Shown here piece after piece: positions 7,718-17,221 of a DNA stretch of 64,000 nucleotides (its first letter is position 1; each line of letters begins with the position of its first letter). A program made the position numbers and the translations under genes. Origin of the DNA: Bacteroidota bacterium (GTDB taxonomy: Bacteria; Bacteroidota; Ignavibacteria; Ignavibacteriales; Ignavibacteriaceae); assembly GCA_021813585.1 (NCBI GenBank), contig JAKAJV010000102.1, positions 80,685 through 144,684 on the forward strand, read 5' to 3'. The notes under the pieces are model-generated. The model was not told the DNA's origin. It worked only from the letters and a program-made list of their open reading frames with translations, and did no database searches.

Positions 7718-10177
7718 CTACTCTAAATATTGATTTAACGTTGTGCAGGTTATTTCGGGTTCTTTTTTAAAATACTTCGCTTTGCCGGAATACTTAACGG
7801 TTATTTTTTCATCCGGCAGAATAATCAGGCCGTTCCTTTCAAACTTCAATCCTGCGCTTTCCAGGTGAACAAAAAACGCCGGCTTATCGGTAGATACCTT
7901 AACAGAATTTTGATTCTTTACCTGCTTAATTTTGATGTTGGCTCCCGGCATCTTAATATATTTAAATTCTGTACCGACTAAGAAACTCCTATTTACTAAA
8001 TTGTTTTCATTATCGAAGATAGACATTACACAAACATATTCCCCGTTTTCCATTCCGGCAGACATAGGTAGTGGATAAATTTCCTTCTTTGCCGATTGAT
8101 CTATGATAACTTTCTTCTTTACCGGACTTGCAATTTTCCCGGATGGAAGTGAAACCGAATTAAGCATGAGCGTGCAGGTAAAACTGTAAGGTGAACTGTT
8201 TACAATTACTATTTTATATCCACTCTCATCTTTAACCGCAGTAATAAGAATTTTTGAAAATGATTCCTTAACCATGTAATAGGAGAGCTTCGGAATCAAA
8301 TCCGAATCAACTAAAGCCCAGCTCGAAACAGGCCAGCAGTCGTTCAGCTGCCAGATAATCGACCCGTTCGATTCCGGAAACCTTGACTGCCAATGCTCTA
8401 CGCATTCCTTCAAGGCAAGTCCCTGGTTAAGCTGTGCAAGATAAATGAAATCCTTCAGCTTCGTCCTTACCGGCAGATGTGCCGACAAGAATTTAAAAAG
8501 CCTCTCCGGTCCTTCAACCTGTTTGTTATGGTACTCAAATATCCGGCTCTGCGGGCTGTGGTGTTCAGGCGGCAGTGCTTTTGTTATCGTAGAATAATTG
8601 GCGGCGCTTTGGAATCCGAACTCGGTTACAAAAAGGCTATCATCTTTTCTTACTTCCTTATAATCTGCCCACCAGCTCCATATCGCCCACTGATGCCTGT
8701 TGCCGGATAAAGGCGAGTTGGGATCTTCTTCAAAGCTGAATGGAGTAGACGGCCAGTAAGGCCTTACCGGATCGAGCCGCTTCAAAATGCCTGGGATAAT
8801 TTCGTGATAAATTTTATAGCCTGACATTTCTTTGAACGATCTTTTCTGCTCTTGATAAAATATCCATTCGTTCTCGTTGTTGCCGCACCATATCGCAATT
8901 GAAGGATGGTACTGAAGCCTGGCAACATTCTGCTCCACTTCCTCTCTAACGCTGTTAAGGAATTCATCGTACTCGGGGTACGAGGCGCAGGCGAACATAA
9001 AATCCTGCCAGACAAGCAGGCCAAGCTCATCGCATAAGTTATAAAAGACATCATTCTCATAAATGCCTCCGCCCCAAACTCTAACTACATTCATGTTCCC
9101 GTCTTTTGCCAGGGTAAGCAGCTCTCTATATTTACTCTCATCAACTCTGGGAAGGAACGAATCGGCGGGAATCCAATTAACTCCTTTTAAAAATACAGGC
9201 TTGCCGTTAACCTCAAATCTGAATGTGTTCTTGCCGCCGTCTTTTAATAACAGCTCAACTGTACGTATGCCGACTCTTCTTTTTATCTCATCTATCGTTC
9301 TTTCATTATGCCTAACTTGAATCTCGAGGTCGTAAAGGTTTTGTTCTCCAAATCCGTTTGGCCACCAGAGCGCGGGTTCCGGTACGGAGAGCTCAATACC
9401 GGTTTCTAATTCATTCTTAACTGCATTTTCATTTAAGACGGTTTTTCCCTCACCGTGCCGAAGACTTATTTTATAGCTCACTTCATCTTCCGCAGGCTTG
9501 TTCAATTTTATCTTAAGGCCTACAATAGCTGCTCTATCCTCAATTCGCAGAGTATTAAAGGTTAAGCTTTCAACTGCATACTCATCTTGCTGAAGAAGGT
9601 AAGCGTCTTTCCAGATACCCATTGTTACAAACGACGGCCCCCAGTCCCAGCCGAATGAATATTGCGCCTTCCTTATATAAACTCTTTCAGAGTTTAACGC
9701 AACCGGCAGCCTACCCTTTTCTGCTTCAAGCGCACGCGCATATTTTACGGGCGAAATAAAATTAATTTCCAGCGAATTGTTTTTCGGCTTAATCATGCCG
9801 GACAAATCAAATTTAAGCCGGAGAAACATATTGCATGCAGAGCCGATTTTTTCTCCATTTAAATAAATTTCCGATGCAGTATCTAATCCGTCGAAAACCA
9901 GAAATGTCTTCTCGCTTTTGTCAAATTCCTTGGGATAATCAAAACTAGTTTTATAAGTCCAGTCGCACTCCCCTATCCATTGAAGTCTTTTTTCATTATC
10001 CGAATAAAATGGCTGTTCGATTAATTTCAGATTAAGCAGGTCTGTGTGAATAGTTCCGGGGACAGAACCATTAAACCATCTGCCCGGCTTAACGGTTATT
10101 CCGCCGTCTTTTGCCGATGAATTTTTGTTCGAGAGTTTAAATTGCCACTTAGTATTTAATAAATATTTCTTTTCCAA
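7718..10177 (-). CDS. Beta-mannosidase, GH2, cytoplasmic
   Basis: An 819-residue GH2 enzyme with the beta-mannosidase layout. It has an N-terminal jelly-roll (WQFKLSN, NGSVPGTIHTDLL, LVFDGLDTASEIYLNGEKIG), immunoglobulin-like domains, and a TIM barrel starting near KGVNWIPADSF. The acid/base is predicted as E435 in WCGNNE and the nucleophile as E519 in VTEFGFQS, both typical of beta-mannosidases. No signal peptide is present, so it should act on imported oligosaccharides, releasing mannose from non-reducing beta-mannoside ends. The start codon is TTG, supported by AAGGGAAG seven bases upstream with no ATG nearby. It lies between two secreted-enzyme genes in the mannoside-type locus. Confidence 0.92.
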   Translation of the reverse strand: MEKKYLLNTKWQFKLSNKNSSAKDGGITVKPGRWFNGSVPGTIHTDLLNLKLIEQPFYSDNEKRLQWIGECDWTYKTSFDYPKEFDKSEKTFLVFDGLDTASEIYLNGEKIGSACNMFLRLKFDLSGMIKPKNNSLEINFISPVKYARALEAEKGRLPVALNSERVYIRKAQYSFGWDWGPSFVTMGIWKDAYLLQQDEYAVESLTFNTLRIEDRAAIVGLKIKLNKPAEDEVSYKISLRHGEGKTVLNENAVKNELETGIELSVPEPALWWPNGFGEQNLYDLEIQVRHNERTIDEIKRRVGIRTVELLLKDGGKNTFRFEVNGKPVFLKGVNWIPADSFLPRVDESKYRELLTLAKDGNMNVVRVWGGGIYENDVFYNLCDELGLLVWQDFMFACASYPEYDEFLNSVREEVEQNVARLQYHPSIAIWCGNNENEWIFYQEQKRSFKEMSGYKIYHEIIPGILKRLDPVRPYWPSTPFSFEEDPNSPLSGNRHQWAIWSWWADYKEVRKDDSLFVTEFGFQSAANYSTITKALPPEHHSPQSRIFEYHNKQVEGPERLFKFLSAHLPVRTKLKDFIYLAQLNQGLALKECVEHWQSRFPESNGSIIWQLNDCWPVSSWALVDSDLIPKLSYYMVKESFSKILITAVKDESGYKIVIVNSSPYSFTCTLMLNSVSLPSGKIASPVKKKVIIDQSAKKEIYPLPMSAGMENGEYVCVMSIFDNENNLVNRSFLVGTEFKYIKMPGANIKIKQVKNQNSVKVSTDKPAFFVHLESAGLKFERNGLIILPDEKITVKYSGKAKYFKKEPEITCTTLNQYLE

Positions 10178-10261
10178 TTTTCTTCCCTTAATAAAGTCTT
10201 AAAATAAAATCCGGGATCTGCCTAATCCAATTACGGGAGTACCACGAACTGCAGCCGAAAA

Positions 10262-13200
10262 TCATTTCAATAAAATCATTTTTCTAATTGCACTGTAGCT
10301 CCCGGCTTTTAGCCGGTAAAAATATATTCCGCTTGCAATGCCAGAAGCGTTAAAGCTTAAACTATAATCCCCCTTGGTTTGATATTGATTTACCAGAGTC
10401 TTAACCAAGTTGCCGAGTATATCGTAAACCTTAAGCGTAACATAGCTGTCTGCCGAAAGCTGATAGCCGATAGCTGTTTCCGGATTAAACGGGTTGGGAT
10501 AATTTTGGTAAAGCATATCCGTATCGGGCAAATGTGAATTCTTCGAATCATTCACATATGTACTTATATTAGCCAGGCTTTCAATTTCTGAAACAGGTAA
10601 AGCGTAATTGTATATCCGGATATCATCCAGAACCCCCCTGAAGTTGTAGTTGTTATCGCTCGGCAGCATCTGGCCGATGGTTAAAGGAATACTCGTCTGC
10701 AGCAGCTGTCCCGACCACGAAGAGAAAGCATCGAGATTGCCGTTGATATAAATTTCGTAATCCGATCCGCTGTAAAGAACTGTAACGTTGTAAAGACTGT
10801 CCTGCACTATCTTCGTTTCCGAATCGAGATCGATTATGCCGCCGTTCTTAGCGGAGTTCGTCTTTATAGTCCACCTCAAGCTCTGGTCGGGTATAATCGA
10901 AATCTTCAATCTGTTGTCATAGCTTCCCTGCGACAGCACATACTGCTCGCGGCTGTATAAAGTGCTCACCTTCATCCAGAAATTTATTGTAATAGAATTC
11001 TGGAAATTGAGGCTGGAGCTGCTCGGTATCTGGATGTAGCTGTTCTGGCCGTTAAAGAAATATGCGCTGTTTGGATTCCCTAACCTGTCGGTTGTAAGAG
11101 TTGCACCGTATACTGTGCCGTTATTGTTATTCCCGCTTGCATCGTAGGCGTTACCGTTAAAAGGATAATATGCAGCAAGCTCGCCGGTCTGAACGATTGA
11201 GAAATCTCTAACTTCAACACCGATGCTGTCGGTAACAATCGAGCCTTGTCCGTCGTTAACCGAGCATGAGATAAAATAATTGCCCGCGGTAGCAGGTGCA
11301 GTCCAAATTATTTTTGATCCGCTTCCGCTAATATCCCCGGACGAAGACGACCAGCTGTATTGAAGGGAATCGTTGTCGGTATCGCTTGCATAGCATATTA
11401 AGGTTGAAGCCGAGCCAAGATTTATTTTTCTAGGAGTTGCCGTTATCCGGGTAATAACCGGGGTCTGGTTAATATGTTTAACGACCAGAAGCGTATCCGC
11501 CGCAGAAACCTGATTGCCGTTATTATCACTAACTGTACAGCTTACAGTAAATTTTCCGGTTGAATCCGGCGCCGCCCATGTAACGCTGGAGCCGGCTCCT
11601 ATTAACATGCCGCCGGATGAGCGCCAGTTGTACGATAACTGGTCACCATCTTTATCTACTGCCGTACAATAAACCTTAACCGAATCCTTTGTTAAAACCG
11701 TGTCGCTAACCGAAGATAGGCTTTTTATCCTCGGCGGATAGTTGGATGCATATTTACCTGAATGGTAATCCACTACTACATTATTTATAAGAAATTTATC
11801 CTGATCAAAACTCTGAGTTCCGCCTGCCGGCGCCAACACTGCAAGCACTGCCGAGTTTGCAGGTATGGTTATAACCGTCTGCCCCGTTATCGACTTTTGC
11901 AAAAAAGCCTTGCTTACAACGTCGTAGATATCGGTTGATGAATTGCCTGCATTTATATTTACGGTCTTGGCAGAAACGTAAGGATTGAAATACAGATAAG
12001 TAGGATATGCTTTATCATGTAAGTAATCTGTCTTAAGCAAGTCGAGCTGAAGTATTCCCTTCACGTTTGTCGTGTCGATTATACCGCCTAATATTCCAAC
12101 ATGCGAAGCACCGTACAATGCCAGATTAGTAAGTCCCCAGCCCCCTCTTTCCGCATCACCGGTTGCATAAGGACTAATTGAACTGTTATTGGGATAATAT
12201 TGATGCATCGACTCGTGGGCAATATAGGAATTAGCATCGTATTTATCGGCCCATTGTTTGCTTGCGGGGTCCTGGTTTGCCGCCGGCAGAAAACCCGGAT
12301 AGAAAAGCCTTGCCGCATTCGCAGCATTAAGTACTAGCTTGCCTATCGCACGGGCGAACCTCTCATCATACCGCACCATCGGAACCAGCGTACCGATTTG
12401 CTCGAAGGTGTTCATTGTAAAAGGATAATCGCCGCCATATCCTAGACTGGAATTTATTTCGCCGATTAAGCCGTCAACATCATAGCCTCCCCAGCTGCCG
12501 GTCATTACTCCCCAGTTCCTAATATTATCCGAATTGAAGCACCAGTTCAGCATTTTCGTAACGTTGTAATCAGTACCTAATTCTGCATTCATTCTTGCGG
12601 CCATGTAAACGCCGTAATAAAGCTGAAGCTCGTACGCCGGATTGCTGTTCAAGCCGTTTAAGAATTCCATTGCAAGCTCTGCACCTACACGGTACTTTGG
12701 TTGACCGGTTACTTTGTAAGCGTTATATAAAATCCATGCAGTTGCGCCTGCAGCTTCGGGCTCGTTATGGTCGTGCAGCGTAGACGGAGTCATTGAAGAA
12801 AAATCGAATCCCTGGTAATTCATATTTGGAATCTGCCAGGGAGTCGTGCTTCCTCCCATAACATAAACTGATTTTAAGAATTGATCGGCGACGCTGATAA
12901 ACTGGCTTTTGAAATCGCCTGTGTTTGGATATAAAGAATACAATTGATAAAAGAAAACATTGGGCATGGTTTCGTACCACCAGTCGTCGCTTGTCTGGTC
13001 GTCGGCATTGTTCTTATAAACCATCAGCCCGTTCTTCTTATTGAACCACTCCTGGCACATCTCTACCCAGTTGTATCCGTTCTGGTTGCTCTTATCTGCG
13101 CCGGCAAGAGTAGCCCCAACAACCGCCGGAATACAATTTATAGCCTCGGCGGAAGTAGGTACTGTTGTACCTACAACGGTATGAAGGCCGAACCTTTGAC

Positions 13201-13444
13201 CGGAATAATTAGTCGCGTTGTTATCAACCCAGACAAGCGGAAGATATTGACCAGTAAGATTAAGGTTAAAAACCAGGGAATCGTATCCAAGCGCTACCTG
13301 TTTCCAATCACGCATCAGGTAAGGCGCCGGCATATTCGGCATCTGATCGATCTTAGGTATGCTTATTTGCTGAGGGAAATTCTGAGAAGCCATAATCAAA
13401 AAAATTGCGAATGTGGAAAAAATAAATTTTATCTTGGTATTCAT
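10262..13444 (-). CDS. T9SS-exported modular enzyme: catalytic-like domain, two Ig/PKD repeats, LamG, sorting domain
   Basis: A 1060-residue protein with a signal peptide (IFSTFAIFLIMASQNFPQQ). Residues about 30-560 form an unassigned region rich in Trp and Tyr (DDWWYETMPNVFFYQLY, NWGVMTGSWGGYDVDG), in keeping with an alpha-helical glycosidase. Two Ig/PKD-like repeats follow (about 566-650 and 655-745), each with a GDQLSYNW or NDSLQYSW core. A LamG/concanavalin-like module (about 755-960) starts AAYYPFNGNAYDASG and ends DDIRIYNYALP. The T9SS sorting domain (about 972-1060) carries YQNYPNPFNPETAIGY and ends IRKMILLK. It is expected on the cell surface, where the LamG and Ig modules could hold glycan. 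The catalytic family is not recognised. Confidence 0.8.
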   Translation of the reverse strand: MNTKIKFIFSTFAIFLIMASQNFPQQISIPKIDQMPNMPAPYLMRDWKQVALGYDSLVFNLNLTGQYLPLVWVDNNATNYSGQRFGLHTVVGTTVPTSAEAINCIPAVVGATLAGADKSNQNGYNWVEMCQEWFNKKNGLMVYKNNADDQTSDDWWYETMPNVFFYQLYSLYPNTGDFKSQFISVADQFLKSVYVMGGSTTPWQIPNMNYQGFDFSSMTPSTLHDHNEPEAAGATAWILYNAYKVTGQPKYRVGAELAMEFLNGLNSNPAYELQLYYGVYMAARMNAELGTDYNVTKMLNWCFNSDNIRNWGVMTGSWGGYDVDGLIGEINSSLGYGGDYPFTMNTFEQIGTLVPMVRYDERFARAIGKLVLNAANAARLFYPGFLPAANQDPASKQWADKYDANSYIAHESMHQYYPNNSSISPYATGDAERGGWGLTNLALYGASHVGILGGIIDTTNVKGILQLDLLKTDYLHDKAYPTYLYFNPYVSAKTVNINAGNSSTDIYDVVSKAFLQKSITGQTVITIPANSAVLAVLAPAGGTQSFDQDKFLINNVVVDYHSGKYASNYPPRIKSLSSVSDTVLTKDSVKVYCTAVDKDGDQLSYNWRSSGGMLIGAGSSVTWAAPDSTGKFTVSCTVSDNNGNQVSAADTLLVVKHINQTPVITRITATPRKINLGSASTLICYASDTDNDSLQYSWSSSSGDISGSGSKIIWTAPATAGNYFISCSVNDGQGSIVTDSIGVEVRDFSIVQTGELAAYYPFNGNAYDASGNNNNGTVYGATLTTDRLGNPNSAYFFNGQNSYIQIPSSSSLNFQNSITINFWMKVSTLYSREQYVLSQGSYDNRLKISIIPDQSLRWTIKTNSAKNGGIIDLDSETKIVQDSLYNVTVLYSGSDYEIYINGNLDAFSSWSGQLLQTSIPLTIGQMLPSDNNYNFRGVLDDIRIYNYALPVSEIESLANISTYVNDSKNSHLPDTDMLYQNYPNPFNPETAIGYQLSADSYVTLKVYDILGNLVKTLVNQYQTKGDYSLSFNASGIASGIYFYRLKAGSYSAIRKMILLK

Positions 13445-13457
13445 TAATGTCTGAGAC

Positions 13458-14765
13458 TTAATTATTCTTATAAAACTTCATAATCTCTTTTTTCGCCTCC
13501 GGGTTCAGCTCAATTTCGAGCATAGTGAATAAAGCTTCTATGGTAGACTCGGCGCCGGAGTTTTTATTTATCTCAGTTCCGCTGATTATGCCGTCAAAAC
13601 AAACGCCGGTCTTTGGATTGTACATTTTCTTTCCCGCCGGATTCTTACCGAAGAACCACGCACCTAGTCTGCCGGCAAGCCTTGCATAGGAAATTTCATG
13701 TACAGTATTATAAGCCCTAATTGAAGACATAACCATCGGGCTTATTCCGTATGCTATTTGGGAAAACTTCGCGCTGTCTTTCATTTCAATTTTGTCTGCC
13801 GTCTTTATCACCGAAAAATTGTTTATAAAATCTTTCTTGATTAAGAAAGGATAGAAATATTTTATTTCCTTTAGCGCGCTTTTAATGTAAGATTTTTTAC
13901 CCAGCAGTCCGCCCGCTTGTATTAATGCATCGGCTTGACTGTTGCCCCACATATGCCATGTATTTTCCCAGCTAAGGAATGCATAATGAGGCAGCAGCTT
14001 TTTATTTCCTGCCTGCATCAGCATTATGCCGCTGCAGAGATGCTCTATCTCTTTACGAACGACTTCACTTTTATCAGTCTTATAATATTCATAGAGCCCT
14101 TTCACCAAAACGGCAGCCTGATCGGCAGCAGTATTGTATGGCAGCCAGGTAGGTATATTAAATCCGCCGTAATTAGATGTCGAATCCGATTTATTTTCAT
14201 TCAGCCATTTTATTGTTACATCAACAGCTTTATCCAGCCCGGGCTTAATTACGCCGGCATACTGTCCATCTATATTTAGGAAAAAATTCCGTGCTTCGGC
14301 CAAAGCCCAAACGGCACGCCAGCTCCACCAGTTGGGCTCGGCAACGCTAGTTCTATAAGTCGTGTCTTTGGTAAAATCTTTCCAGATAAAATTATTGAAG
14401 AAGCCGTTCCACGACTGCATGTGCAAAAGGAAGTTCGTAAGCATTTTAATCTTTTCGAGCACTGCGGGGTCGCGGTTCAGCGAATAATATTTCATATAAA
14501 AAATATCTGCCCTCGCTACGTCATCTACGCACGCAATACCCTCACCCTTCGCCTCTACATATTTATAATCAGGGTAGTCGGCATAAATGTGGATTATCCC
14601 CATGTCCCTGCCGTCTACTTTTATTTTTTGGTATAGATAATCGAGGTGAGAAGTATTGACCAGCGGCAGTTTCTCCTTTGCCTGGGCTCTTGGAATTATT
14701 GCTGTACTTAAGACTAAACCGAGAACGAGAAGAATAAATTTTAAATAGCCGCTCTTACATCTCAT
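13458..14765 (-). CDS. Secreted alpha-helical carbohydrate-active enzyme candidate, function unknown
   Basis: A 435-residue protein with a signal peptide (LKFILLVLGLVLSTAIIPRAQA). The rest is helical with repeated aromatic patches spaced as in alpha/alpha-barrel glycosidases: YPDYKYVEAKGEGIACVDDVARADIFY, EPNWWSWRAVWALAEARNF, ENTWHMWGNSQADALIQAG and RLGAWFFGKNPAGKKMYNP. The acidic pair in CVDDVARAD is a candidate active site. I cannot name the family. It starts 42 bp from the GH130 gene upstream and ends 14 bp before the T9SS enzyme, so it is within the same operon and probably acts in the periplasm on the same glycan. Confidence 0.7.
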   Translation of the reverse strand: MRCKSGYLKFILLVLGLVLSTAIIPRAQAKEKLPLVNTSHLDYLYQKIKVDGRDMGIIHIYADYPDYKYVEAKGEGIACVDDVARADIFYMKYYSLNRDPAVLEKIKMLTNFLLHMQSWNGFFNNFIWKDFTKDTTYRTSVAEPNWWSWRAVWALAEARNFFLNIDGQYAGVIKPGLDKAVDVTIKWLNENKSDSTSNYGGFNIPTWLPYNTAADQAAVLVKGLYEYYKTDKSEVVRKEIEHLCSGIMLMQAGNKKLLPHYAFLSWENTWHMWGNSQADALIQAGGLLGKKSYIKSALKEIKYFYPFLIKKDFINNFSVIKTADKIEMKDSAKFSQIAYGISPMVMSSIRAYNTVHEISYARLAGRLGAWFFGKNPAGKKMYNPKTGVCFDGIISGTEINKNSGAESTIEALFTMLEIELNPEAKKEIMKFYKNN

Positions 14766-14807
14766 TACAATATTTTTCTTCCTAAATTTTTTATTACTAT
14801 AGTTTTT

Positions 14808-15710
14808 CTATTTGCATACCGAGAGCAGATAATCCACAGTAGTGGTAGCCAGACAAATATTTGTATCGGCGCCGGAATAATAGATATTTACTTTCCCATC
14901 CGGCTCTATAGTCCAGCCGTTCGAGAAGACCACGTTGCCCACGTCTCCTATTCTTTCGTAATCGAGATCCGGTGAGATTATCGGCTCTTTGCTTCTTCCC
15001 AAAATTATCCAGGGCTTTTTAAGATCTAACAGCATTACGCCGATCTTATAAAGATAGCTGATTCCGAATCCTCTTACTCCGTGGTATAAAACCAGCCACC
15101 CGTCTTTAGTTTTAACCGGCTGAGTTGATATGCCTATTTTATCGGCTTCCCATGTGCCTGCAATCGGTTCGGTTAAAAACTCAAATCCGCCCCAATGCAG
15201 AAGGTCGGGACTTCTGGAAATCCATATATCATGTCTGTTCTCTGCCGAGGGCCTGTCTATCTTCCAATAATTGCCGTTTATTTTCTCGGGGAATAAAGCG
15301 CAGTCTTTATTTGAAGGCTCGGTAATTGGGCCGAGCACGTTAAAGTTTTTAAAGTCCTTTGTCTCCGCCAAAATTACCAAAGGCATATACCGCGAGTAGC
15401 CGGTGTATGTTAAATAAAACTTATCTTGTATTTGGGTTACCCGTGCATCTTCAATACCCCACTCTGCATACTTATAATAGATGTTATGTCCTTCCGGCGT
15501 AAGGCAGGGGGTGTTCTCCAAGCTGAAGTTAATTCCGTCTTTGCTTCTTGCAAGCAGGAATGACGACCTGCCGGTCGGCATTTCTATTCTGCAAACCAGA
15601 AGATATTCATTTTTATATTTAACAGCGCCGGCATTAAAGATGCTGTTAACCGGAAAAGGGACTTGTTCTTTAGTGATAATAGGGTTCTTGCTGTATTTAA
15701 TAACGCTCAT
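14808..15710 (-). CDS. GH130 family mannoside phosphorylase/mannosidase (short form)
   Basis: A 300-residue five-bladed beta-propeller of family GH130. The pattern is clear: NPII near the start, FNAGAVKYKNEYLLVCRIE, RSKDGINF, then WGIEDARVTQI, where D88 is the expected catalytic acid, and later DVGNVVFSNG. GH130 enzymes either phosphorolyse beta-mannosides (releasing mannose 1-phosphate) or hydrolyse beta-1,2-mannosides; short forms occur in both groups and I cannot separate them by eye. There is no signal peptide, so it works in the cytoplasm. A second, longer GH130 gene lies 55 bp upstream. GGATG seven bases before the ATG supports the start. Confidence 0.88.
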   Translation of the reverse strand: MSVIKYSKNPIITKEQVPFPVNSIFNAGAVKYKNEYLLVCRIEMPTGRSSFLLARSKDGINFSLENTPCLTPEGHNIYYKYAEWGIEDARVTQIQDKFYLTYTGYSRYMPLVILAETKDFKNFNVLGPITEPSNKDCALFPEKINGNYWKIDRPSAENRHDIWISRSPDLLHWGGFEFLTEPIAGTWEADKIGISTQPVKTKDGWLVLYHGVRGFGISYLYKIGVMLLDLKKPWIILGRSKEPIISPDLDYERIGDVGNVVFSNGWTIEPDGKVNIYYSGADTNICLATTTVDYLLSVCK

Positions 15711-15765
15711 TTAGTCATCCATATTTTTTTATACAATAATAATTTTCAAAACAGTATTTTTAGTT

Positions 15766-17199
15766 TCATAAAGTCATTTTCATTAGAAGCTCTTCTAACG
15801 GTACCTTTGCAAAGCCGGTGCATGAATCCGACATCGCATACGGAATTAACAGCTCACCGTTATGAACCAGCGATCCGCATGAATAAACCACATTCGGTAC
15901 ATATCCTTCCCTCTCATCTTCATCCGGCTCTATAAGAGGATATCTTAAAGTGCCGATTACTTTCGAAGGATCGTGCAAATCCAATAAGCATGCGCCGATT
16001 GAATATTTTCTAAATGGTCCTACCGCATGCGTAACAAGCAGCCAGCCTTTTTCGGTTTCGATAGGAGAGCCGCAGTTGCCAAGCTGGATATATTCCCACG
16101 GCAATGCGGGTATCTTAAGCAGCTTGAAATCATCCCATCGGTAAAGGTCGTCCGAAAACATTACATAAAGGTTTTCGCCGCCCTGCCTGGAGGTGATTAC
16201 GTACTTCCCGCTTACTTTCCTTGGAAAGATGGCCATACCTTTATCCTGCACTCCGGGCCCGTGAAGCGTGCTTATGTTAAATGTTAAAAAATCTTTCGTC
16301 TCTATCAGTTGGGTTCCGAATGTCTTTCCGTTGTAAGCCGTGTAAGTTGCAAAGTAAGTTGATGAGCCGTCTTCATCATGAAACTTTACAAACCTTGCGT
16401 CTTCCATACCTACCGATTCGTTTACAGAGTTAGGGAAAATTATCCTTTCGGAAAATGACGAGCTCTCATGGAATTTTATCTGGTAATTCGAATCTGCCAG
16501 GCCTAAAATCCTGCCGACGAAATCTTCCATCCGGCTAGAGCCGTCTTCGAAAGAAGTTTTATCTGCAATTTTTTTTAATTCGCCCAGGTTAAAATTATCG
16601 GGCAAATCATCCACAAACTTTTTTTGCCCGGCGTCTTCAAGTTGGACCCTTTTCTTAATAAACTCCCTGGTGAATAATTTGTTTTCATTCCTTACCGGCA
16701 ATTCAAGATGCGCGGATGGGGTATCTAAAAATACATCGTTATCCTGGTCGATTATTCCGGTTCTAAACTCAATCGAAGAGAGGTGGCCCTCCCCGGTTGC
16801 ACGCAGACTTAAGACAAACCTGAGCATTCCGGGCTTTAAATTTTTCTGGTCGGGATGCGGAACGATTGACGGGTTGAACAATGACGCTGCTTCAATTGAA
16901 TATTCCTTGGAGAAGTAAGCGCCTATAAGATACTTCCTCTCAAGCGTTAATGCACCGGGATTGTTAATATACTTATAGACTTTGTTGAAGTTTTCCAGCA
17001 GCTTATGCTTTATGTTCAGATGCCTGCCGGAGAAGTCATTCAAAATATTTTCAATCAGACTGCAGGCTTCTTTTTCGCTTAAGCTTAGAACCCGGTTAAT
17101 AACGTTATTTATCCTGGCCTCTCCGCCCGGATTAAAAAACTGGAAGATAACCCTTGTCTTGTCGGGCAATATTTTCTTTTGCAACTTTAACGCGTACAT
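15766..17199 (-). CDS. GH130 family mannoside phosphorylase (long form)
   Basis: A 477-residue GH130 protein with an extra N-terminal helical region (about 1-105) before the propeller. Signatures are FNPSIVPHPDQ, RFVLSLRATGEGHLSSIEFR, the catalytic E-D-A-R motif at 266-269 (D267 as the expected acid), TRQGGENLYVMFSDDL and GNCGSPIETEKGWLLVTHAVGP. Long GH130 forms with this helical extension include the 1,2-beta-oligomannan phosphorylases. In Thermoanaerobacter a long and a short GH130 are likewise encoded together and act on beta-1,2-mannooligosaccharides, so that linkage is a reasonable but unproven reading here. It is cytoplasmic and encoded immediately downstream of the sugar ABC permease genes. 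Confidence 0.87.
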   Translation of the reverse strand: MYALKLQKKILPDKTRVIFQFFNPGGEARINNVINRVLSLSEKEACSLIENILNDFSGRHLNIKHKLLENFNKVYKYINNPGALTLERKYLIGAYFSKEYSIEAASLFNPSIVPHPDQKNLKPGMLRFVLSLRATGEGHLSSIEFRTGIIDQDNDVFLDTPSAHLELPVRNENKLFTREFIKKRVQLEDAGQKKFVDDLPDNFNLGELKKIADKTSFEDGSSRMEDFVGRILGLADSNYQIKFHESSSFSERIIFPNSVNESVGMEDARFVKFHDEDGSSTYFATYTAYNGKTFGTQLIETKDFLTFNISTLHGPGVQDKGMAIFPRKVSGKYVITSRQGGENLYVMFSDDLYRWDDFKLLKIPALPWEYIQLGNCGSPIETEKGWLLVTHAVGPFRKYSIGACLLDLHDPSKVIGTLRYPLIEPDEDEREGYVPNVVYSCGSLVHNGELLIPYAMSDSCTGFAKVPLEELLMKMTL

Positions 17200-17221
17200 A
17201 ATCTATTATTCATCTTTTTAT

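Noticed and set aside
12944..13447. Long plus-strand frame (167 residues) opposite the T9SS enzyme start
   Set aside because: It is antisense to a signal peptide and conserved-looking coding sequence, and has no family resemblance or ribosome site.
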